Below, piece after piece: positions 52,181-61,174 of a stretch of 64,000 nucleotides of DNA. A program made the position numbers and the translations under genes. How positions within the stretch are numbered: the first letter of the stretch is position 1; each line of letters begins with the position of its first letter. This DNA comes from Thermoleptolyngbya sichuanensis A183 (GTDB lineage Bacteria; Cyanobacteriota; Cyanobacteriia; Elainellales; Elainellaceae), in assembly GCF_013177315.1 (NCBI RefSeq), contig NZ_CP053661.1, positions 4,402,001 to 4,466,000 of the forward strand, in the 5' to 3' direction. Under the pieces are notes generated by a model, which did no database searches, had not been told where the DNA came from, and worked only from the letters and a program-made list of their open reading frames with translations.

Positions 52181-53665
52181 ATGGGCAAACCAACCGGCTT
52201 TATCGAATATCTCCGCGAAGCACCCACCGAACGCGAACCGGGCGATCGCATTCGCGACTGGAACGAGTTTCATAACCCCATGCCGGAGGAGCGGCTCCGC
52301 ACCCAAGCGGCCCGCTGTATGGACTGCGGCATTCCCTTTTGCCATACGGGAATGCTGGTCAGCGGCATGGCCAGCGGCTGCCCCATCAACAATCTGATTC
52401 CCGAATGGAATGACCTGGTGTATCGCGGGCTGTGGCGCGAAGCCCTCGATCGCCTCCACAAGACCAACAATTTTCCTGAATTCACGGGGCGTGTCTGTCC
52501 TGCTCCCTGCGAGGGTTCCTGCGTGCTGGGCATCAACAATCCGCCCGTCACCATCAAAAACATCGAGTATTCCATCATCGAAAAGGGCTGGGAAGAAGGC
52601 TGGATCACGCCCAAACCACCCGCCCACCGCACCGGGAAAAAGGTGGCGATCGTTGGCTCTGGCCCGGCTGGACTGGCCGCCGCCGACCAGCTTAACCGCG
52701 CTGGTCACTGGGTGACGGTGTTTGAGCGGGCCGATCGCCCCGGTGGGCTGCTGATGTACGGCATCCCCAACATGAAGCTGGATAAGGAAAAGATCGTGCG
52801 GCGGCGGCTCGATCTGCTGGAAGCCGAGGGCATCGAGTTTATCTGCAATACGGAAATCGGCAAAGACCTACCTGCGGAAGCGCTGCTGAAGGACTATGAC
52901 GCGGTGCTGCTCTGCACGGGCGCAACGAAACCGCGCGATCTGCCGATTGAAGGGCGGAACCTGAACGGGATTCACTTTGCAATGGAGTTTCTCACGGGAA
53001 ATACCCGCGCTGTTCTCGACAAACAACCTGGCAAAGACTACATTTCCGCAGCCGGAAAGGACGTGGTGATTATCGGTGGCGGGGACACGGGAACCGATTG
53101 TGTGGGAACGTCGATTCGCCACGGCTGCAAGAGCCTGGTGCAGCTTGAGATCATGCCCAAGCCTCCACAGGAACGCGCCGCCAACAACCCGTGGCCGGAA
53201 TGGCCCAAGGTCTACAAAATGGACTACGGACAGGAGGAGGCGGCGGCCATGTTTGGGGCAGACCCACGCACGTACCTCACCACCACCACGAAGTTTGAAG
53301 GGGATGAAAACGGGAACGTAAAAGCGATTCATATTACGCAGGTGGAATGGACAAAGAACGACAACGGTCAGTTCATTCCCCAACCCATCCCCGGCACGGA
53401 AAAAGTGCTGCCTGCCCAACTGGTGCTGCTGGCAATGGGATTTCTGGGGCCAGAGCAACCGCTGCTCGACTCCCTGGGCATCGAGCGCGACTCCCGCAGC
53501 AATATCAAAGCCGCCCACGGTCAGTTCACCACCAGCATTCCTGGCGTGTTTGCCGCAGGCGACTGTCGGCGCGGACAGAGCCTAATTGTCTGGGCGATCA
53601 ACGAAGGGCGCGGCGCAGCGCGAGAGTGCGATCGCTACTTGATGGGCAGCACCGATCTACCGTAA
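52181..53665 (+). CDS. gltD: Glutamate synthase small subunit
   Basis: 494 aa. Two 4Fe-4S cysteine groups in the N-terminal part ([41 protein letters not shown]). FAD motif [22 protein letters not shown](P)H motif [18 protein letters not shown], and the C-terminal [19 protein letters not shown]. It passes electrons from NAD(P)H to GltB. Own ATG with a weak ribosome site; it follows gltB after 131 bp. A 10-bp hairpin lies downstream at 53675-53716. Confidence 0.95.
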   Translation: MGKPTGFIEYLREAPTEREPGDRIRDWNEFHNPMPEERLRTQAARCMDCGIPFCHTGMLVSGMASGCPINNLIPEWNDLVYRGLWREALDRLHKTNNFPEFTGRVCPAPCEGSCVLGINNPPVTIKNIEYSIIEKGWEEGWITPKPPAHRTGKKVAIVGSGPAGLAAADQLNRAGHWVTVFERADRPGGLLMYGIPNMKLDKEKIVRRRLDLLEAEGIEFICNTEIGKDLPAEALLKDYDAVLLCTGATKPRDLPIEGRNLNGIHFAMEFLTGNTRAVLDKQPGKDYISAAGKDVVIIGGGDTGTDCVGTSIRHGCKSLVQLEIMPKPPQERAANNPWPEWPKVYKMDYGQEEAAAMFGADPRTYLTTTTKFEGDENGNVKAIHITQVEWTKNDNGQFIPQPIPGTEKVLPAQLVLLAMGFLGPEQPLLDSLGIERDSRSNIKAAHGQFTTSIPGVFAAGDCRRGQSLIVWAINEGRGAARECDRYLMGSTDLP

Positions 53666-53674
53666 AGCAGTAAA

Positions 53675-53716
53675 GCAGGAGAGGTCAGGCAGCTTAATGC
53701 CCGCAGCCTCTCCTGC
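53675..53716 (+). terminator. Hairpin after gltD (weak terminator)
   Basis: GCAGGAGAGG pairs with CCTCTCCTGC; there is no T-run, so termination is doubtful. Confidence 0.4.
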
Positions 53717-53754
53717 TCCGCCTCCCCGCACAACTCACCAACCCACCAATTCCT

Positions 53755-53967
53755 ATGGACACTCCCTCCCCTCGCACGGTCTATCACAACCTCCGGCTGC
53801 TGGAACAGGTCAACGCTGCCACCAGCGCCGTCTATCGCCAGCTTGCTCAGGAAGTCATTGCTGATCCGAACGTGGATCTGGCCTGGCGACAGGCGATCGC
53901 CAATCGGCTGCATCAGGCGAATCACCAGCTTGGGCAAAAAACCGTGAGTAAAGGCGACAGCTACTAG
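53755..53967 (+). CDS. Small hypothetical protein
   Basis: 70 aa, ATG 53755. A helical, polar sequence (RTVYHNLRLLEQVNAATSAV, DLAWRQAIANRLHQANHQL). No signal peptide or known motif. It contains a HIP1 site and reads in a codon style like its neighbours, which supports coding, but length makes this uncertain. It is followed after 8 bp by element copy 6. Confidence 0.5.
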   Translation: MDTPSPRTVYHNLRLLEQVNAATSAVYRQLAQEVIADPNVDLAWRQAIANRLHQANHQLGQKTVSKGDSY

Positions 53968-53975
53968 CCTGCAAA

Positions 53976-54064
53976 AGATTACGCAGTTGGACGCTTTCTC
54001 GCGGGCAGCGCCTGTGAGAAAGCGTCCAAAACCCAGCAAACTTAATCGCAAGTTCGTAAGTCCT
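53976..54064 (+). repeat. 90-bp palindromic element, copy 6
   Basis: AGATTACGCAGTTGGACGCTT...AAGCGTCCAAAA...GTTCGTAAGTCCT. It starts 8 bp after the stop of the 70-aa ORF, and the central stem is mostly kept. Confidence 0.8.
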
Positions 54065-54163
54065 AAATGAGATGATGGGATCAGGAAATCAGGCAGGGGG
54101 AGAATGATGAGAGCCGTGTTCTGTTTCGTTGGGATGCCAATACCTCAGCACTCCGTCCCCCTG

Positions 54164-55147
54164 TCATCGCCTCTCCCCCTCGCCTCCTCCCTCCATCTGC
54201 CCCTCTCCACTCGCCGCCCGCGCATTGCGCCGCATCATCTCCGGCTTGATTCGCCGCAGCGCCGAAGCCGTCGTGCGATCGCCCCATTCTTCGTCCGAGA
54301 TCTCGGCTAGTTCCGCCAGCGCGGGGTTGACATGGCACGGGTAAGGCTGAAACTCGGCTACGTCTGTTTCCTGGGCGAAGCGCTGATTCCAGGGGCACAC
54401 GTCCTGGCAGATGTCGCAGCCTGCCACCCAGGCATCGAGCTTGTCGGCAATGTCGTCGGGCAGTTTTGCGGCGCGATTTTCGATGGTGTGGTAGGCAATG
54501 CAGCGATTGGCATCGACCACAAAAGGTTCCACAATTGCGCCCGTGGGACAGGCCTCGATGCAGCGGGTGCAGGTGCCGCAGTGCTGCGTGTGGGGCGTAT
54601 CGGCCGCCAGTGGCAGATTCGTCAGCACTTCGCCCAAAAACACCCAGGAGCCATACTCGCGGGTAATCAGGTTGCTGTTTTTGGCAATCCAGCCCAGCCC
54701 GGCCCGCTCCGCCCAGACTTTATCTTGTATCGGGCCCGTATCAGCATAAAAGCGCGTCTGAATCCCGTCGCCCTGGGCCTCCAGCCAGCGACACAGCGCC
54801 TTTAGCTTTTTGTGCAAGACGCGGTGATAGTCGCACCCCCAGGCGTAGCGCGAGATTTTGGCCACTCCCGGCGCAGTTGACCGCATTTGATTCACGTAAT
54901 AATTTAGTGCCACGCAGATTACAGACTGCACCTCCGGCAGGATCTGCCGCACGTCCTGTCTTCGGGGGTTCGCCATCCACGCCATATCCGCGTGATAGCT
55001 CTGCGCCAGCCAGCGGTTCAGCCCCGCCGATTCCGCTGTGACAGTTGCGACAGAGGCAATGCCGACTTTGTGAAACCCCAACTCTAGCGCGGCCTGTTTT
55101 ACTCGTTCTGCTTGGCTCAGGTCTGGACTTCGCGCAGGAGGGGTCAC
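54164..55147 (-). CDS. queG: Epoxyqueuosine reductase
   Basis: 327 aa from GTG 55147, whose GTGA overlaps the mscS stop; an in-frame ATG at 55213 would overlap mscS by 70 bp. N-terminal cobalamin-binding part ([41 protein letters not shown]). Two 4Fe-4S clusters: [16 protein letters not shown] and [11 protein letters not shown]. It catalyses the last step of queuosine synthesis, reducing epoxyqueuosine in tRNA with cobalamin. Its C-terminal HEAT-like extension is short, and the end is rich in Gly/Arg ([13 protein letters not shown]), which may be a recent addition. It is translationally coupled to mscS. Confidence 0.93.
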   Translation of the reverse strand: MTPPARSPDLSQAERVKQAALELGFHKVGIASVATVTAESAGLNRWLAQSYHADMAWMANPRRQDVRQILPEVQSVICVALNYYVNQMRSTAPGVAKISRYAWGCDYHRVLHKKLKALCRWLEAQGDGIQTRFYADTGPIQDKVWAERAGLGWIAKNSNLITREYGSWVFLGEVLTNLPLAADTPHTQHCGTCTRCIEACPTGAIVEPFVVDANRCIAYHTIENRAAKLPDDIADKLDAWVAGCDICQDVCPWNQRFAQETDVAEFQPYPCHVNPALAELAEISDEEWGDRTTASALRRIKPEMMRRNARAASGEGQMEGGGEGERR

Positions 55148-57012
55148 GGGGAACTCACTGCCGGAGTAGCGTTGAGATTGAGGTTTTCCAAACTGGCGCT
55201 GTAGGTAATCCATTGAGGTTTGCCAATTTGAATCTGATTTGCTTCAAATGCTTGACGAACGCGCAGCCGAAATTCGCGGCCGACGCTCCATTGTTCTAGC
55301 GGAAGTGTCTTAATCCACACTCGCACCAGCATCCCTGTATGATCAAGTTCATCAATGCCTAAAACATCAGGAGATTCTATCAAGCGATCGCGCCACCCAA
55401 GCTCATTATAGAGGTCTTCCGAAACCTGTTTTAGCACTTTCAGAACCTTCACTGGATCATTCTCATAGGCGACGATAATTGAGAAATCGACTCGTGACCA
55501 GAGGCGCGTCAGATTACAAACATTGGTGATGCTGCTATTGGGAATGGTAATCAGCTGCCCCTCACTGTTACGGAGTTGAGTAACGCGCAAATTCAGCCGT
55601 TCAACCAGTCCACTTTTGTCCCCAATTTTCACCACATCCCCAACGGCAAACTGATCTTCGATCAAAATAAGACAGCCGTTTACCAAATCTTTGATCAGGC
55701 TTTGAGAACCAAAGGAAATAGCTAAACCAATAACCGCGCCACCTGCCAGAATGGAACTTGTTGGAATATTAAATAAGCCCAGAGTCCAGACAATTCCAGT
55801 CAGGATTAAAACGAAGGTAATTAGCCCCTTCAGGGCTTCGGAAATTGTCTTGGTTCGTAGGGCAATGCGCTGGGTTTCACCGATTGGTAAAAGCCCATTG
55901 ATTTTCCAGGAAAATAGAAATCGATCAATTAAGCTGCGGCTAATACGAATGAGTAAACTAATGCCAAACCAGATTGCCAGTAGGGCAAGAGGGGTTGCCC
56001 AAACGTAAACGCTCCATCGCATCAAAAGCGGCACAGTTGATATAATTCTGGCAATGCCGACATACCACATCAAAATGAAAATCCAAAACAGCGCCCACTT
56101 TAGAAACTTGTCAACATCTAGCTGTCGTTTGACGCTGAACTGAGCCTGCAAAGCTTCTAAAAAATGCGATCGCAGTTCTGCAATTTCTCGTGCTTCTGAT
56201 TCTTCTCCTTCTGGCAAATCGGACGAGACATTTGTGATTATTGGCGCGTTACGCTGATGCGTTTTTTCTGCACTGGCGATCGCCGCGAGTTGTTCCTCAT
56301 AGCGGGCTTCTAGCGTCCGCTGGCGACGAGTCAAAAGTCGCTGCAAAAACCAGATGATGCCACTTGCCAAAAGCAGCCCCACCAAAAGCTGAAATGCATG
56401 CCGAAGGCGCTGCAAAATAATGTCTTTTGAGGTGAGCTGCTTAAAGCGAACCATCTCGTTTTGCAGAATGTCCTGCCATTCTTTTGCCAGCTCATCCAGC
56501 GGTTTGCTATTCCAATCGGAGTCGGGCTCAGTAACGGTGACTAAGCGAATGGGGCGTGTGGTTTGGTCATCGCTGATTTGCAAAACCGGGCGATTGTTAA
56601 GAATGGCAATCGTCACCTTGGGGGTTTCTTTGGCGTTGGCGGCTCGACTCAGCACGCGCCACAGTCGTGCGTTTACCTCCTGCGCTCGCACTTCCACGGG
56701 CAGGCGATTCTGCGGCACATCTTCCCGGTTAAAAATCGTAGGAGACGTGACTTCAAATAACCATTTATTGTCAAGTGGAGAGCGAATGGGGGCAGTCTCG
56801 TATTCTCCGTGGCGGCTGACACCATCAGGTGGGCTAAAAGCCGGATTTGATAACCGCGTGGGCAGGGAAGGCAGTTGCCCTAGGGCAGGGGATAGAGGCG
56901 GGGTCAATTCTCCGGCGATCGCCAGCCCGCAACTCAACAGGCTTATCAGTGCAAACCGGAGAGCCGCTTGGACGGCGCGAGAAGCAAAAAACTGACGCAT
57001 AAGTTTGCACAA
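55144..57012 (-). CDS. MscS-family mechanosensitive channel
   Basis: 622 aa. Signal peptide at the start ([22 protein letters not shown]), then a periplasmic part of about 200 residues with no known domain. Membrane helices are near 210-230, 295-320 and 325-345, plus the pore helix region. The MscS core is clear: [40 protein letters not shown] and [19 protein letters not shown]. It releases osmolytes under hypo-osmotic stress. ATG 57000 is an alternative start. Its stop is overlapped by the queG start, so the two genes share a transcript. Confidence 0.93.
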   Translation of the reverse strand: MCKLMRQFFASRAVQAALRFALISLLSCGLAIAGELTPPLSPALGQLPSLPTRLSNPAFSPPDGVSRHGEYETAPIRSPLDNKWLFEVTSPTIFNREDVPQNRLPVEVRAQEVNARLWRVLSRAANAKETPKVTIAILNNRPVLQISDDQTTRPIRLVTVTEPDSDWNSKPLDELAKEWQDILQNEMVRFKQLTSKDIILQRLRHAFQLLVGLLLASGIIWFLQRLLTRRQRTLEARYEEQLAAIASAEKTHQRNAPIITNVSSDLPEGEESEAREIAELRSHFLEALQAQFSVKRQLDVDKFLKWALFWIFILMWYVGIARIISTVPLLMRWSVYVWATPLALLAIWFGISLLIRISRSLIDRFLFSWKINGLLPIGETQRIALRTKTISEALKGLITFVLILTGIVWTLGLFNIPTSSILAGGAVIGLAISFGSQSLIKDLVNGCLILIEDQFAVGDVVKIGDKSGLVERLNLRVTQLRNSEGQLITIPNSSITNVCNLTRLWSRVDFSIIVAYENDPVKVLKVLKQVSEDLYNELGWRDRLIESPDVLGIDELDHTGMLVRVWIKTLPLEQWSVGREFRLRVRQAFEANQIQIGKPQWITYSASLENLNLNATPAVSSP

Positions 57013-57112
57013 GACTCTGTAAAATCTCGTGTCAGCAGCATCTATTCCACTACTCTAAGGGCGGAAGCAGATCTAGAGGGCATCACTTGAGCCTGAGAAT
57101 TGTAACCCGCCG

Positions 57113-57748
57113 CTATTGGGCATCGGGGCTAGAAAAGGTTGCTGCTGGCAAGTTGGGAACCAGAATTACAGTATCACCTTCAGTCTGAATTTCGTAGAAC
57201 ACGCGGCTCTCTCTAGAGGCGCAGCACAGCGGATCGCCGGATTCGTAGCGATTAAACTGGGCACTCAGTCCGTCTGCACCATACAAATCCACGCTAAAGA
57301 CGCTGCCATCGGTTCGGGAGTCCATCAGGATGGGCGACAGCGTGCCCACAAACGCACCTTTGTTAAACACAAACACCTGATAGCGGAGGGGGCGACACAT
57401 GCCGTCAGTATTCGCCATGCCTGTGATTACGGTTGTGTCGTTGAAAACCTGAGCGGCTCCGGTCAGCGTCCAGCCCGCAGCCTGCACCAGCGCATCTTCA
57501 GGCAGCGTTGCCTGTCGAAACGATTGCATACAATACTCCAGGTTGCTACCGCTCTCTGGCTGGGGCGCGGCAGGGATGGCAGCACCGGGCTGGTTCCAGT
57601 TGGGCATATTGTCGTCCAGCCAGGAGCCGCTGGGGTCGGGTGGAGGGGTTTGGGCGATTCGCGAAGCGATTCCTGCGGGAATCGCCCCCGATAGCCCAGT
57701 CACCCAAGTCAGAAATACAGCGCTAAAAAGGGAAATAGAACGACGCAT
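57113..57748 (-). CDS. Secreted LppP/LprE-like protein
   Basis: 211 aa. Signal peptide 1-33 (LFSAVFLTWVTGLSGAIPAG). The mature part has the pattern of LppP/LprE-type proteins: WTLTGAAQVFNDTTVITGMA, CRPLRYQVFVFNKGAFVGTL, SPILMDSRTDGS and RYESGDPLCCASRESRVFYE. The cysteines C92, C114 and CC (about 174) may form disulfides. The lipobox is not convincing, so it may be soluble in the periplasm. In mycobacteria these are lipoproteins of unclear function. The promoter region has two adjacent 14-bp units (57760-57787). Confidence 0.8.
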   Translation of the reverse strand: MRRSISLFSAVFLTWVTGLSGAIPAGIASRIAQTPPPDPSGSWLDDNMPNWNQPGAAIPAAPQPESGSNLEYCMQSFRQATLPEDALVQAAGWTLTGAAQVFNDTTVITGMANTDGMCRPLRYQVFVFNKGAFVGTLSPILMDSRTDGSVFSVDLYGADGLSAQFNRYESGDPLCCASRESRVFYEIQTEGDTVILVPNLPAATFSSPDAQ

Positions 57749-57759
57749 AGGGCTAGTTT

Positions 57760-57787
57760 TTACAAGAATTTCCTTACAAGAATTTCC
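57760..57787. repeat. Two adjacent 14-bp units (TTACAAGAATTTCC)
   Basis: They lie just upstream of the LppP-like gene's start (minus strand). The half-site TTCCTTACAA also occurs in the inverted repeat at 25721-25753. Confidence 0.7.
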
Positions 57788-57920
57788 AAAGGACGTTTGA
57801 ACGGAAATTAAGCAGGAATCTGACGGAGATTGGCAAAGAAATAGAATACAAGTAGTTATACCAGAGGAACCGTAGAGCGAATCGAACTGCCCAATTTCTC
57901 ACTCTCCCAGGCTAGCCCCG

Positions 57921-58811
57921 ATGCCCGCGCAGTCCTCTAATTACCAACCCCAGGCAAGCGATACCACCGTAGCCGCAGACCAGCTGCGGTTCAGGCTGCT
58001 GCGCCAACAGTCTATGGCCAGTCGCCTGGAAATGGCAGCCGCGCTGGAACGGAGTGCTCGTGAGCTGTCCTGGGTCAGCCTCCAGCAGCGGTTCCCATCT
58101 TTGCTTCCCGAGGCATTTGCCGAAAAAGTGCTGCGAACCTGGTGTGGAGGGCGGTTCTGTTCGGATGTTCTCGAAGGCATATTGGCGAACATCAGCCCAA
58201 GCCCCGCTTTACCAGGGAAAGACATGAACTGGATTCAAGACTCTCTAGCCCTGGCAGTGCAGTTGCATTCCATTTTTCAATCGCTAGGTGTGGATTACTA
58301 CATCACGGGCGGAGTTGCCGCAACCGCCTACGGAGAACCCAGAACCACTCAAGACTTAGACGTAGTGTTGAATTTGAACCCGGATTTGAATCCCGCAGAT
58401 TTGACACAACTGATTTCAGCGCTGGAAGCAGCAGGTTTTTATGTGCCAGGAGTGGAAGAAGTCCTAACCAGACAAACGCGCACGTTGCAGATTATTCATC
58501 AGGAAACCATCCTCCAGGCTGATCTGGTGCTATCTGGCGCGGATGCGTTTGATATGGAAAAGTTTCGGCGGCGGCGGCGACTGTCGATTCCCAATCGGGG
58601 CGACTTTTACTTTGCGTCTCCAGAAGATTTGATTTTGAGCAAGCTGCAATGGCGGCAATCTAGCCAGTCAGAGAAGCAGTGGCGAGACATTCTAGGAATC
58701 TTGAAAACCCAGACGGATCAGCTTGACATCGCCTACTTGCAACATTGGTCTGCCCAATTGGGGGTTGCGGCTGATCTGGAACAAGCGTTTCAGGAATCGG
58801 GTTTGATTTAG
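57921..58811 (+). CDS. Nucleotidyltransferase-like protein with N-terminal extension
   Basis: 296 aa. The nucleotidyltransferase fold is seen at about 110-240: YITGGVAATAYGEPRTTQDLDVVL carries the G[GS]-x9-D-x-D core (split here as GGVAATAYG...DLDVV), and QADLVLSGADAFDMEKFRRR follows. This matches the AbiEii/MNT-like (DUF6036) superfamily, whose members are toxins, antitoxins or tRNA-modifying enzymes. The first 100 residues (AALERSARELSWVSLQQRFP, KVLRTWCGGRFCSDVLEGIL) are a separate helical domain not known to me. No HEPN partner is next to it, so it is either a solitary remnant of a toxin-antitoxin pair or a domesticated enzyme. Confidence 0.85.
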   Translation: MPAQSSNYQPQASDTTVAADQLRFRLLRQQSMASRLEMAAALERSARELSWVSLQQRFPSLLPEAFAEKVLRTWCGGRFCSDVLEGILANISPSPALPGKDMNWIQDSLALAVQLHSIFQSLGVDYYITGGVAATAYGEPRTTQDLDVVLNLNPDLNPADLTQLISALEAAGFYVPGVEEVLTRQTRTLQIIHQETILQADLVLSGADAFDMEKFRRRRRLSIPNRGDFYFASPEDLILSKLQWRQSSQSEKQWRDILGILKTQTDQLDIAYLQHWSAQLGVAADLEQAFQESGLI

Positions 58812-58815
58812 GGAT

Positions 58816-58906
58816 AAGACACACGCAGTTGGGGGATTTCTCACGGGCGTATTCCGCAAGAAATCGCCCAAAACCCAGAAAACTTAATCGCAAGTGCGTA
58901 AATCCC
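58816..58906 (+). repeat. 90-bp palindromic element, copy 7
   Basis: Diverged ends (ACACACGCAGTTGGGGGATT...TGCGTAAATCCC), 4 bp after the nucleotidyltransferase stop. The central stem has decayed. Confidence 0.65.
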
Positions 58907-58953
58907 AAGGGATTGGGGTGTAGAGACGAGGGTTAGGACAGACGACAGCAGCA

Positions 58954-59937
58954 TTACTTGTATTCGATCAGCGCGTTGCGGCGGCCCAGCAGGCGATTGG
59001 TGTGAAATTGCAGCACGCCCACCAGCCCTGGAAACTTGCCCAATACGCAGGATGCGGCATAAGGCAGCGCGTCGGAGGCCTTGTAGCCCTGCTGCTTGAA
59101 ATAGCGGTAGATGCGATAGGTCATGAGCGGATAGCCTAGCAGCAGCAGCAGGCTGAGACCCTTGGTCAACGGTGCAAGGGCGATCGCCCCCAGGGGAATT
59201 CCCAATCCCCATAGCCAGATGCTCCGCGTTTCCTTGACCCAGTGCCCTTCGGGTGGGGCCCCGTGCAACCAAGAGCCTTCGGCGTAGGCGTGGCCGGCCC
59301 GCTTGGTGCGCTTCCACCACTGAGCAAAGCGCGTCATGTTGGCATCGTGTAGGGTCATCTCGGTATCCAGCCGGAAGATTTTCCAGCCCTGCTGCCGCAG
59401 CCGCACGCAGAGTTCTGGCTCCTCGCCCGCGATCAGCGCGGGGTTATAACCGCCCACCTGCTGCACCGCCGCCACCCGCATCAGCGCATCGCCGCCACAG
59501 GCCTTGGCCTCGCCCACGGGCGTATTCCACTCCATGTCGCAGAGGCGGTTGTACAGCGTGGCATCCGGGAAGCGCTCCCGCCGCCGCCCGCAGACCACCG
59601 CCCAGTCGGGATGGTCGTGCAGGGCTTGGGTAGCCTGCTCTATCCAGCCGGAGACAATTTCGCAGTCGCCATCGACAAACTGCACAAACTCTGCATGGGG
59701 CAGCAGTTCCAGCAGTCGAGCAAATCCGGCATTGCGGGCGCGGGCGGCGGTGAAGGGAATCGACAGATCCAGCGCGACCACCTCCGCACCGAGCGATCGC
59801 GCTAGTTCCACGCTCCCGTCTGTAGAGCCAGAATCGACGTAGACCACCTGCGCCGCCCGACCCACCACCGACGAGAGACATTGCCGCAGGCGATCGCCCT
59901 CGTTGCGCCCAATTGCAACAACTCCCACGCTGTCCAT
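58954..59937 (-). CDS. Family 2 glycosyltransferase
   Basis: 327 aa from ATG 59937 (MDSVGVVAIGRNEGDRLRQC), chosen over the upstream TTG because GAGG lies 8 bases before it. GT-A signatures: IGRNEG, VVYVDSGSTDGSVELARSL, the DXD-type FVQFVDGDCE and later AGEEPELCVRLRQQG. The C-terminal part has membrane helices (about 235-290) and a basic stretch. It probably adds a sugar to a membrane-bound or exopolysaccharide intermediate. No clustered polysaccharide genes were seen. Confidence 0.93.
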   Translation of the reverse strand: MDSVGVVAIGRNEGDRLRQCLSSVVGRAAQVVYVDSGSTDGSVELARSLGAEVVALDLSIPFTAARARNAGFARLLELLPHAEFVQFVDGDCEIVSGWIEQATQALHDHPDWAVVCGRRRERFPDATLYNRLCDMEWNTPVGEAKACGGDALMRVAAVQQVGGYNPALIAGEEPELCVRLRQQGWKIFRLDTEMTLHDANMTRFAQWWKRTKRAGHAYAEGSWLHGAPPEGHWVKETRSIWLWGLGIPLGAIALAPLTKGLSLLLLLGYPLMTYRIYRYFKQQGYKASDALPYAASCVLGKFPGLVGVLQFHTNRLLGRRNALIEYK

Positions 59938-60147
59938 CGAGTTGCCCTCTGTCAATCTCTTCGTGCCCTTTCGGTGCCCTCTAGCGCCCTTCTAGCGCTC
60001 TTTATAGTGCCCTCTTAGAACCCTTGTAGTACCCTTTACATTAAGCAAGCGCTGCTATACAGACACTTCCATGTCTAGATTACCCAGTTTCTAGGGCAAC
60101 CCCGCAATGAGATAACGCTTCAAGACAACTCAAGCCCTGGCCAAGCC

Positions 60148-60579
60148 CTAGAGCGGCGGGTTATTGCGATGCCCCAGCACTTGCGACTTTAGCTCGTTGA
60201 AATCGTTGACCAGTTCCTTCCGATTTGAGGCCCGCAGCAAATAGCGATAGACAAACCACGCCGTGTAGCCCAGCCCAATCAGCTCAAAGGTAGGAGCCAG
60301 CAGGGGAATATCGTTGACCGACCGCAGAATCGCCAGCACCAGCCGCACCGCAATCAGCGCTGCCAGCAGCAGACCAATGGTGACAAAGGGGCTTTTGTAC
60401 TGCCCAAAAAACTCAGATAGGTATTTGGGCAGGTCGGCAACGAATTCTGTTGCTTTGTCCACGTACTCACGCCACTCTTCGCCCGTGTTTTCCTCGGTGC
60501 CGAAGGGAGTCAGCTTTCCAGTGTCCTCGGCGTTGATAAAGTCAGGGGTGTTAATTTCGTTTTTGACTTCAGGTTCCAT
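60148..60579 (-). CDS. CAAD-domain / CURT1-like thylakoid protein
   Basis: 143 aa. An acidic N-terminus (1-48) is followed by an amphipathic helix (EEWREYVDKATEFVADLPKY), two membrane helices at about 65-88 (FVTIGLLLAALIAVRLVLAI) and 95-118 (FELIGLGYTAWFVYRYLLRA), and a C-terminal helix. This is the CAAD domain, also called CURT1, which curves thylakoid membranes and is fused to some aminoacyl-tRNA synthetases in cyanobacteria. Here it stands alone, as in CurT. It stands alone in its locus. Confidence 0.93.
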   Translation of the reverse strand: MEPEVKNEINTPDFINAEDTGKLTPFGTEENTGEEWREYVDKATEFVADLPKYLSEFFGQYKSPFVTIGLLLAALIAVRLVLAILRSVNDIPLLAPTFELIGLGYTAWFVYRYLLRASNRKELVNDFNELKSQVLGHRNNPPL

Positions 60580-61174
60580 AACCGTTCCTTATTACAACAA
60601 CAATCGGGTGACAGCAATCTGAGGTTTTGCGATCTGAGGTTTCGCAATTGGATACTGTTGAACCGTGTTCAGACCGGACAGCGCTTGCCAAGATGATAGT
60701 CTAACGAACTGCTGTCCTCTGGCAACAACGATTTGTAACTCCTCTTGTAGCTCCTCTTGTCAGTACTCCTGTAACCACTCCTATAACTGCTCCTGCACTT
60801 CTCGCCCTGCAATCTCCGTCTAGAACGACAGAAACCTTGCAGGAAAAGACATTTAGATTTTTTCAAAAAAAATCTTATCTTTAGATTCCATTTGACACTA
60901 AAGCAGACCTTGAGAAAATGCAAGACTACCCTCCTGTCTTGTCGAACAACCTGAGTCTTGCAGGACAAGCGCAAGAGAGGGAGAGCGATTGGCGATCAAA
61001 GAGTTGACAAATCTTTAACTTGGGACGGCGACTCCCATGCTTCCTTATGCTCTCGTTCTCAGGCTTCCCCGTATTTGGGGTAGTCTCCCTCGCTGCATTT
61101 TAGACAGACACGCGATAAGCTGAGGGCGTTTGGTGTGGGTGTGTTTGGGTTGCATTTTGGTAGGCAGGCTGACG
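60580..61174. other. Intergenic region with low-complexity stretch
   Basis: A run of 'ctcctcttgtag'-type units lies at 60735-60795, otherwise AT-rich. Short frames here look non-coding. No gene. Confidence 0.5.

Noticed and set aside
53635-54051. Minus-strand ORF of 138 codons
   Set aside because: It begins in element copy 6 (again LGFGRFLTGAAREKA) and covers the opposite strand of gltD and the small ORF.
60669-60974. 101-codon minus-strand ORF
   Set aside because: The Ser/Tyr/Arg/Lys repeats come from a low-complexity DNA stretch; no HIP1 or homology clue.
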